DNA of 6,982 nt from Opitutia bacterium UBA5964 (GTDB taxonomy: Bacteria; Verrucomicrobiota; Verrucomicrobiia; Opitutales; Coraliomargaritaceae), in NCBI GenBank assembly GCA_002430605.1, contig DJBY01000077.1, forward strand, positions 1 through 6,982, in the 5' to 3' direction. Of this stretch, positions 1-6,982 are shown one piece after another. The notes under the pieces are model-generated. The model made no database searches and was not told the DNA's origin. It was given only the letters and a program-made list of their open reading frames with translations. Both the position numbers and the translations under genes were made by a program. The first letter of the stretch is position 1; every line of letters starts with the position of its first letter.

Positions 1-91
1 GGTCTCTGATCTCTAGTCTCTGATCTCTAGTCTCTAGTCTCTGGTCTCTGGTCTCTGATCTCTAGTCTCTGGTCTCTGATCTCTAGTCTCT
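1..91. repeat. Tandem heptad repeat array, 13 units of RRTCTCT
   Basis: Thirteen consecutive seven-base units, each ending in TCTCT and starting with a purine pair. The pairs in order are GG, GA, AG, GA, AG, AG, GG, GG, GA, AG, GG, GA, AG. AA never occurs, and every GA unit is followed by an AG unit. The triplet GG-GA-AG gives a 21-base higher-order unit at 1-21, 50-70 and 71-91, the last two directly in tandem. The array touches the window edge and probably continues upstream. It lies 50 bases before the SDR gene. No protein-coding reading is supported. It could be a slippage-prone minisatellite or a spacer; function is unknown. Confidence 0.95.
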
Positions 92-140
92 GAAAAAGAT
101 TCATAGTAATGTATTCAGCTCTGTAACGAATAGTATAGCT

Positions 141-899
141 ATGAATACATCCGAACAAAAAACCGTGGTCATCGGCGGCATCAGTGGTGGCATTGGTTCC
201 GCATTGGCTGAACAACTCTCCCGTAATGGTGATCGCGTCGTCGGCTTTGCCCGCAATACCCAGGGGCTCGAGGCACTACGAGCTCGGTATCCGGAAATCG
301 AAACCCACAGCTGCGACGCAACCGACCCAGAAGCGCTCAGCACCTGCTTTGAGCAGATCATCGCAACCCACGGCCAAATCGACGGCTATGTACATGCGAT
401 TGGTTCGATTTTTATCAAGCCCGCGCACCTTACCTCCACCGAGGACTGGCACCACACCGTCCTCACCAACCTCAGCAGCGCATTTTACGCACTCCGGGCA
501 GCGACCAAGCATATGAGCCGCCAAAGCCGCGGCACCTGCCTGTTCTTTAGCACGGCTGCCGCGCAAGTCGGGATCGCCAACCACGAAGCCATCGCCGCCG
601 CGAAGGGTGGCATCGAAGCTATGGTGCGCTCTGCGGCAGCGACTTACGCGCCGCGCGGTCTGCGTATCAACGCAATCGCCCCCAGCCTCACCGACACGCC
701 GCTCGCGGGCCCGATGACCAGCAACCCGAAGATGTTGGAGATATCAAAACAGATGCACCCACTCGGTGACATCGCTCGCCCAGATGACATTGCGAGTCTC
801 GCAGAGTGGCTACTGTCTGCGAACGCCCGATTTGTAACGGGGCAGATATTTACAATCGATGGCGGCATCTCAACCATTGTGCCCAAGCTGAAATTATAG
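141..899 (+). CDS. SDR-family oxidoreductase with atypical active site
   Basis: 252 residues, the usual length of a classical short-chain dehydrogenase/reductase: a cytosolic Rossmann-fold enzyme that moves hydride between NAD(P)H and a carbonyl or alcohol. Visible features are the glycine-rich nucleotide loop GGISGGIG (residues 12-19), CDATD (58-62) for the adenine pocket, HAIG (85-88) in place of NNAG, N110, the active-site Ser in FFSTAAA (S137), K155, the APSLTDTPL segment after strand 6 (180-188) and the C-terminal TGQIFTIDGG (233-242). R38 after strand 2 hints at NADP preference. In the YxxxK motif the Tyr position is Ile151 (IAAAK), so normal SDR chemistry is doubtful. I recall SDR relatives with the same HEAIAAAK wording, so this may be a subfamily trait. 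The ATG at 141 gives the expected N-terminus; no Shine-Dalgarno sequence is visible. The downstream gene follows after two bases, so the two are probably co-transcribed. Substrate unknown. Confidence 0.93.
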   Translation: MNTSEQKTVVIGGISGGIGSALAEQLSRNGDRVVGFARNTQGLEALRARYPEIETHSCDATDPEALSTCFEQIIATHGQIDGYVHAIGSIFIKPAHLTSTEDWHHTVLTNLSSAFYALRAATKHMSRQSRGTCLFFSTAAAQVGIANHEAIAAAKGGIEAMVRSAAATYAPRGLRINAIAPSLTDTPLAGPMTSNPKMLEISKQMHPLGDIARPDDIASLAEWLLSANARFVTGQIFTIDGGISTIVPKLKL

Positions 900-901
900 G
901 T

Positions 902-1444
902 ATGAGTCGTGTTAGTATCCTGTTGATCGTTGCACTGCTGCCAATCAGTTTCGTGCGAGGTAGTGTGTTTGCAGAATCATCACCAATCGAGGGAGTGAGT
1001 TATCCGAAAATGGGAGAGCATCGTGTCACCTACAAACTCATCTTCAAGCTCTACGATGCCGCCCTCTTCACAGAATCGGGCGCGACCGCAGACGAGGTAC
1101 TGGCGCGCAATTGCTCATTTCGCCTCGAGTTCCACTATTTGCGCAGCATCTCCAAGGCAACGATTATAGAGTCGGCGGATCACATGCTTGCCAAAAACCT
1201 CAGTGTCGAGGCTCTGTCGCGAATCACCGCCGCCACAGAGCAACTACACGCGACTTACCGCTCCGTCCAAACCGGGGACGTCTCATCGCTCACCTATATT
1301 GCCAACGTCGGCACCACCTTTACAATCAACGGCGAACAGTTGATCACCATTCCTGGCGAGGAATTTGCGCAACACTACCTACAAATCTGGCTCGGCGAGC
1401 GCCCGATCTCTCTGCAACTACGCGATCGGCTGCTCGGGAAATAA
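902..1444 (+). CDS. Secreted chalcone-isomerase-like protein
   Basis: 180 residues. The start at 902 is chosen because it directly yields a signal peptide: Arg at residue 3, a hydrophobic core at residues 5-19, and a likely cleavage after about residue 24 (VFA). A longer reading from 806 would overlap the SDR gene by 94 bases and bury the signal peptide. The mature part resembles the bacterial chalcone-isomerase-like family (Pfam Chalcone_3 type): an early KLYDAALF segment (49-56), LEFHYLRSISK (75-85), a middle helix region, and a C-terminal block with VGTTFTINGE (136-145) and YLQIWLGERPIS (159-170). Members are periplasmic or exported and mostly of unknown function; true flavonoid isomerase activity should not be assumed. 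The gene begins two bases after the SDR stop, so translation is likely coupled to that gene. Confidence 0.85.
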   Translation: MSRVSILLIVALLPISFVRGSVFAESSPIEGVSYPKMGEHRVTYKLIFKLYDAALFTESGATADEVLARNCSFRLEFHYLRSISKATIIESADHMLAKNLSVEALSRITAATEQLHATYRSVQTGDVSSLTYIANVGTTFTINGEQLITIPGEEFAQHYLQIWLGERPISLQLRDRLLGK

Positions 1445-1563
1445 ACCGAAAAGCTGGAATCAGTGATTCTACTAAGCGGGCTGATAACGTAGCCCTCTGC
1501 TCAGAACCCCTCAATTTACTTGTCATCGAGGTGATTTATGCAAATTTCGTGGGCTTCGCTATT
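1445..1563. other. Spacer upstream of pdhA with two small inverted repeats
   Basis: A 119-base gap separates the chalcone-isomerase-like gene from pdhA. It holds a perfect odd palindrome, GAATCAGTGATTC (1457-1469), and a weak 5-bp hairpin, GGGCT/AGCCC (1478-1482 with 1491-1495), with no T tract, so it is not a convincing terminator. A strong Shine-Dalgarno sequence lies near its end and is listed separately. No clear -35/-10 promoter pair was found by eye, though a pdh promoter would be expected here. Confidence 0.5.
1528..1534 (+). promoter_or_regulatory. Strong Shine-Dalgarno GAGGTGA aimed at an out-of-frame ATG
   Basis: GAGGTGA is one of the best ribosome-binding sequences in the window. 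It is well spaced for the ATG at 1538, which opens a 46-codon frame ending at 1678, out of frame with pdhA and overlapping its first 115 bases. The pdhA ATG at 1564 lies 29 bases from the motif, too far for normal pairing. An in-frame GTG at 1549 would be 14 bases away. Either the small frame is a translated leader, or the site loads ribosomes that reach pdhA, or the motif is chance. Confidence 0.4.
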
Positions 1564-2658
<1,095 letters not shown>

Positions 2659-2665
2659 ACACCCA

Positions 2666-2742
2666 TTAAGAATTGAGAATTAGGAATGACGAAATCTGAC
2701 ATCAGCCTTCTAACTCCTCGCTTCCAACTTCTAACTCCTTTC
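2666..2742. repeat. Degenerate heptad repeat tract filling the pdhA-pdhB spacer
   Basis: The 89-base spacer between the pdhA stop and the pdhB ATG can be cut into 11 consecutive seven-base units with no gap. The first four follow a TTnnGAA pattern (TTAAGAA, then TTGAGAA, and two more variants). The later ones follow TTCYAAC/TCCTnnC. TTCTAACTCCT recurs exactly at 2708 and 2729, 21 bases apart, matching the 21-base higher-order period of the array at 1-91. The tract ends five bases before the pdhB ATG, leaving no room for a Shine-Dalgarno sequence. Units of the same type recur in reverse-complement form before pdhC. Confidence 0.8.
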
Positions 2743-2747
2743 ATACC

Positions 2748-3725
<978 letters not shown>

Positions 3726-3738
3726 TTGTTCTTTCATC

Positions 3739-3814
3739 GCCCTAAAGGGCACCCGCTGCAGTCACCCCTTCGGGACAAACCGCAGGCGCTTTACCATCTC
3801 CGCGCTATTCGCGC
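3739..3814 (+). other. Structured pdhB-pdhC intercistronic spacer (three stem-loops)
   Basis: The 134-base pdhB-pdhC gap holds three possible RNA stems: GCCCT/AGGGC (3739-3743 with 3746-3750); a bulged outer stem CGCTGC/GCAGGCG (3754-3759 with 3782-3788) enclosing a GTC...GAC hairpin (3761-3776); and GCGC/GCGC (3802-3805 with 3811-3814). A run of six T follows at 3831-3836 but is 16 bases from the last stem, so this is not a standard terminator. It may be a repetitive palindromic element, or it may tune E2 relative to E1 by mRNA processing. By-eye folding only. Confidence 0.55.
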
Positions 3815-3834
3815 TCCGTCTTAATCTAAATTTT

Positions 3835-3855
3835 TTCCTAATTTTTAATTCTCAA
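3835..3855. repeat. Three heptad units before pdhC, inverted relative to the pdhA-pdhB tract
   Basis: Three in-register seven-base units end four bases before the pdhC ATG. The first (TTCCTAA) and third (TTCTCAA) are exact reverse complements of units at 2680-2686 and 2673-2679; the middle one is TTTTTAA. The short length makes chance possible, but the match to a neighbouring spacer and the same position next to a start codon support a shared origin. Confidence 0.55.
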
Positions 3856-3859
3856 ACTT

Positions 3860-5140
<1,281 letters not shown>

Positions 5141-5143
5141 GTC

Positions 5144-5185
5144 AGAGGACAGAGAACAGCAGCCAGAGTGCTAATTGCTAATTTA
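5144..5185. repeat. Degenerate heptad repeats directly after pdhC
   Basis: Starting four bases after the pdhC stop, six seven-base units run in register: AGAGGAC, AGAGAAC, then two diverged units beginning AG, then two beginning TAATT. The AGAGRAC units resemble the reverse complement of the RRTCTCT units at 1-91 (AGAGACC type). The tract runs up to the terminator stem. Confidence 0.6.
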
Positions 5186-5191
5186 AACAAC

Positions 5192-5218
5192 AGCCCGCGA
5201 GTGATCGCGGGCTTTTTT
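5192..5218 (+). terminator. Intrinsic terminator of the pdh operon
   Basis: A perfect 9-bp GC-rich stem AGCCCGCGA/TCGCGGGCT (5192-5200 with 5205-5213) with a GTGA tetraloop is followed by a T tract ending at 5218. This is a textbook rho-independent terminator for transcription on the + strand, placed 51 bases after the pdhC stop. The opposite strand lacks a good T run. Confidence 0.93.
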
Positions 5219-5330
5219 ATGGTCCCTCGTCAATTCGCGTGAAATGGCCGCATCGGCAGTGACTCTCTGAGATGGAGTGACGTTCGACTCTGTTGTGGCA
5301 CGGGCTTCTCGAAGAGTGCCTGTTTTGCCT

Positions 5331-5651
5331 GGTCGAGGGCATGCTCGCCTGCAAGCAGGAGAAGTATGCACCACAACTTATAATAAGCCATGCCCGCTTA
5401 GTGCCGTGATGATCGATGGTTCCCCGGTAAATGACGATCAACCTTATTTATGCCTGCGCTGGAGCGCATGAAAGGTAGAGGCCGTGCTTGGAGATTATCT
5501 CAAAATTGCAATACCACGAGTTTTCCATCCGCTCTCGCTAGAACTGGCGGGACCTCGTGCCGATGCCCGCGCGTTTCCTTGGCCAGTTTTTATCGCAATA
5601 AAAAGGCTATCTCGGTCCAACTGCGGACGCCGAGGACGGCATCCCTCGACC
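5331..5651. repeat. Inverted pair of REP-like modules
   Basis: GGTCGAGGG at 5331-5339 recurs exactly inverted as CCCTCGACC at 5643-5651. Each copy sits beside its own imperfect palindrome: 5339-5369, with GCAT/ATGC ends around CCTG/CAGG, and 5625-5644, where GGACGCCG pairs with CGGCATCC with one mismatch. This suggests two copies of a REP-like element in opposite orientation, or the ends of a roughly 320-base MITE-like unit. No flanking target duplication was recognised. Confidence 0.45.
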
Positions 5652-5783
5652 AAAAAATGAACCACTCGCCGGTGGAATTCGCTTCTTGAGCCCGTCTGCT
5701 GGTCGCAGGCTGAGCAGAGCCGATGCCCGATTGCACCGCGCCAACAAGACCGACGGCATCGCACAATCACGAACTCTAAAAAA

Positions 5784-5882
5784 TGTTCCACAAAGAATGT
5801 TCCACAGAATTAAAATCGAGACCAATAGCCCGAAAACCCAGACTAGCAAAGGCATTCAAGTGTTCCACGGAAATTGTTCCAC
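5784..5882 (+). repeat. Four direct copies of TGTTCCAC at heptad spacing
   Basis: TGTTCCAC occurs at 5784, 5798, 5861 and 5875. The start-to-start distances are 14, 63 and 14, all multiples of seven. The copies form two tandem pairs of a 14-base unit, roughly TGTTCCACARAAWT. The octamer equals one half of the ParB-site consensus (TGTTNCACGTGNAACA), but here the halves are direct, not inverted. It lies 57 bases upstream of the thiamine-binding gene, so a regulator-binding array is also possible. Confidence 0.75.
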
Positions 5883-5897
5883 AGCCCCACGTAAAAC

Positions 5898-5931
5898 AAG
5901 GAGTGACAGCACACAGCTGATTCCTTCAGCT
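5898..5931 (+). promoter_or_regulatory. Distant Shine-Dalgarno with intervening hairpin
   Basis: AAGGAG (5898-5903) is a good ribosome-binding core but lies 35 bases before the ATG at 5939. Between them is a 6-bp hairpin, AGCTGA/TCAGCT (5915-5920 with 5926-5931, loop TTCCT). Folding would cut the effective spacing to about 18 bases. No nearer Shine-Dalgarno exists. This could be a structure-assisted start or coincidence. Confidence 0.35.
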
Positions 5932-5938
5932 AGAAACC

Positions 5939-6238
5939 ATGACACACGCTCCACTGCCACTGCCTAAAACAGATCCACTCATCTCTGTTCAAGTCTCCGT
6001 CTATGCACTCGACGGATGCGTTCGCGAAGCCGTGCATGCCTATCTCGATGCACTCGACGCAACGGGCATTGATCGCGACACTGGCACGATGTCGACCGTG
6101 GTCTGGGGCGAAGCCACTGCGGTCTGGCCAGCACTTCAAACCGCCTACGAGGCGGTGGCCGCCGAACACAGCGTGATCGTCAATACCGTGATGAGCAACG
6201 CCGCGCCACTCCCCGCTCGCGCAGCAGGGAGACGCTAA
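5939..6238 (+). CDS. Thiamine-binding protein, MTH1187/YkoF family
   Basis: 99 residues, the normal size of single-domain members of the thiamine-binding MTH1187/YkoF-like family (ferredoxin-like fold, usually oligomeric, cytosolic). Family marks are the opening strand ISVQVSVYAL (15-24), the helix REAVHAYLDALDATG (29-43), the signature TGTMSTVVWGEA (48-59), a second helix (about 61-75) and the closing strand VIVNTVMSNAAP (79-90). Residues 1-13 and the Arg-rich tail after 90 are not conserved. Members bind thiamine or its hydroxymethylpyrimidine part and are thought to help salvage or carry it; the exact role here is inferred. The gene lies downstream of the pdh genes, whose E1 needs thiamine diphosphate, but is separated by a terminator and 720 bases. 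The next gene starts 50 bases later, so the two may be co-transcribed. Confidence 0.85.
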   Translation: MTHAPLPLPKTDPLISVQVSVYALDGCVREAVHAYLDALDATGIDRDTGTMSTVVWGEATAVWPALQTAYEAVAAEHSVIVNTVMSNAAPLPARAAGRR

Positions 6239-6287
6239 TGCTGCCAACACGTTGCGTTTTAAATAGTTTGCGACCATTATCCAACGC

Positions 6288-6982
6288 ATGCCGATGCCGC
6301 CCGACTACTCGATCATCATTCCCGCCTTCAATGAAGCGGCTGAACTGCCGGCGACGCTTGACGCGATACGCGCGGCGATGGCCGCGCAGCGACTCACTGG
6401 CGAGTGTATCGTAGTCGATAACAACTCCACCGACACCACCGCTGCGATTGCGACTGCAGCAGGCGTTGATCTAGTCGTCTTCGAACCGATCAATCAAATC
6501 GCCCGCGCGCGCAATACTGGCGCGCAAGCCAGCCGTGGGCAGTACCTGGTTTTTGTCGATGCCGACACGCGTATCTCCGCCGAACTCTTAGCCGAAGCGC
6601 TGCGTCACCTCGCAACTGGCAACTGCGGCGGCGGCGCCATCATCGAATTTGAAAACATTGAGCAGGTCGGAGTGGTTGGCCGCTTGGGGATCGCCGCATG
6701 GAAGCGGATTTCAATCTTCACTCGCACCGCCGCGGGCAGCTTTTTCTTTTGCCGGCGCGATGCCTTTGAGGACGTCGGCGGGTTTGATCAAAAACTCTAC
6801 GCAAGTGAAGAAGTGCGGCTATCACGGCACCTGCGCAAATGGGGCCGAGCACATGGCTTGAGCTTTACCATTATCACCCAATCCGCCGCACGTACCTCGG
6901 CGCGCAAATTCCACTGGTATAGCGGCCCAAAGATGCTCGGCTGGGTCTTTTTTATGATGCTGGTGCCGATTGCAGTGCGCTC
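6288..6982 (+). CDS. Family 2 glycosyltransferase, 3' end beyond window
   Basis: 231 codons are visible and the frame is open at the window edge. This is a GT-A-fold glycosyltransferase family 2 enzyme, which moves a sugar from an activated donor to an acceptor, commonly in polysaccharide or glycolipid synthesis. Visible are the first strand YSIIIPAFNEA (7-17), the nucleotide-binding VVDNNSTDTT (42-51), the segment QIARARNTGAQASRGQYLVFVDADT (70-94, shown as key residues RN and the metal-binding DAD at 91-93), AGSFFFCRRDAFEDVGGFD (149-167) and YASEEVRLSRHL (171-182), where EE stands at the catalytic-base position. A hydrophobic stretch from about 217 (LGWVFFMMLVPIAV) suggests a C-terminal membrane anchor. 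The start could be 6288 or the second ATG at 6294; neither has a Shine-Dalgarno. Donor and acceptor cannot be told. Confidence 0.9.
   Translation, partial: MPMPPDYSIIIPAFNEAAELPATLDAIRAAMAAQRLTGECIVVDNNSTDTTAAIATAAGVDLVVFEPINQIARARNTGAQASRGQYLVFVDADTRISAELLAEALRHLATGNCGGGAIIEFENIEQVGVVGRLGIAAWKRISIFTRTAAGSFFFCRRDAFEDVGGFDQKLYASEEVRLSRHLRKWGRAHGLSFTIITQSAARTSARKFHWYSGPKMLGWVFFMMLVPIAVR

Larger units (their letters stand above)
5219..5938. other. Gene-free region rich in palindromes
   Basis: These 720 bases hold no frame with recognisable protein wording on either strand. They do hold many inverted repeats: GGCAC/GTGCC with inner CTTC/GAAG (5297-5320), CCTG/CAGG (5348-5359), TGATCG/CGATCA (5410-5440), TGCGC/GCGCA (5455-5468), a bulged GCC-TTTTTAT/ATAAAAA-GGC (5582-5607), a near-palindrome at 5625-5644 and CGATGCC/GGCATCG (5721-5761). 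GCCGATGCCCG is repeated directly at 5559 and 5719. The pattern fits accumulated REP-type elements or a decayed mobile element. A structured RNA cannot be excluded. The last 160 bases carry the TGTTCCAC repeats listed separately. Confidence 0.6.

Noticed and set aside
1..91. CRISPR array
   Set aside because: The units are seven bases with no spacers, and no cas-like gene is in view.
1478..1495. Terminator between the chalcone-isomerase-like gene and pdhA
   Set aside because: Only a 5-bp stem with an 8-base loop and no T tract.
1111..1563. Upstream extension of the pdhA frame
   Set aside because: It overlaps the chalcone-isomerase-like gene in another frame and its product has no E1 similarity until about 1564.
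5267..5272. CTGAGA, the core of the TPP riboswitch, upstream of a thiamine-binding gene
   Set aside because: The rest of the thi-box (an ACC...GAACCTGAT-type half and the closing stems) is missing, and the motif is about 670 bases from the gene.
5379..5384. Perfect TATAAT box
   Set aside because: No -35 element at the right distance and no gene shortly downstream; it sits amid palindromes.
5277..5967. Open frames on the + strand at 5277-5471, 5450-5689 and 5686-5967
   Set aside because: Their protein wording is of low complexity or matches palindromes read as codons; no family resemblance or ribosome site.
6238..6287. ATG in a TAATG overlap with the thiamine-binding gene stop
   Set aside because: Its frame is not that of the glycosyltransferase and gives an Arg-rich nonsense product; the true start is at 6288 or 6294.

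Overview
The window reads as ordinary chromosomal DNA of a Gram-negative bacterium with a pyruvate dehydrogenase (PDH) gene set of the mitochondrial/alphaproteobacterial type. Gene order, the wording of the PDH proteins, the near absence of Shine-Dalgarno sequences and the repeat-rich spacers suggest a marine Verrucomicrobiota of the Opitutae type. That assignment is an inference from memory and was not tested by a search. All convincing genes are on the + strand.

Layout: 1-91 is a tandem array of 13 seven-base units. 141-899 encodes a short-chain dehydrogenase/reductase (SDR) whose catalytic Tyr position holds Ile. Two bases later, 902-1444 encodes a secreted chalcone-isomerase-like protein. 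After a 119-base spacer come pdhA (1564-2658, E1 alpha), pdhB (2748-3725, E1 beta) and pdhC (3860-5140, E2), followed by a strong intrinsic terminator at 5192-5218. No E3 (dihydrolipoamide dehydrogenase) gene is present. 5219-5938 has no credible gene but holds several hairpin-forming palindromes and four copies of TGTTCCAC. 5939-6238 encodes a small thiamine-binding (MTH1187/YkoF type) protein. 6288 to the window end is the start of a family 2 glycosyltransferase.

How the genes fit together: PdhA and PdhB form the thiamine-diphosphate-dependent E1 that decarboxylates pyruvate. PdhC carries the lipoyl arm and makes acetyl-CoA. The thiamine-binding protein downstream may be linked to the cofactor need of E1, but it lies beyond a terminator and the gene-free region.

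The most unusual feature is not a gene. Several spacers are built of seven-base units kept in strict register: an RRTCTCT array at 1-91, 11 degenerate heptads filling the pdhA-pdhB spacer, related heptads in reverse-complement orientation just before pdhC, and six more right after pdhC. The TGTTCCAC copies at 5784-5882 are also spaced by multiples of seven (14, 63, 14). This looks like a dispersed family of heptameric minisatellites in gene-flanking DNA. I know of heptameric STRR repeats in cyanobacteria, but not of a described counterpart here.
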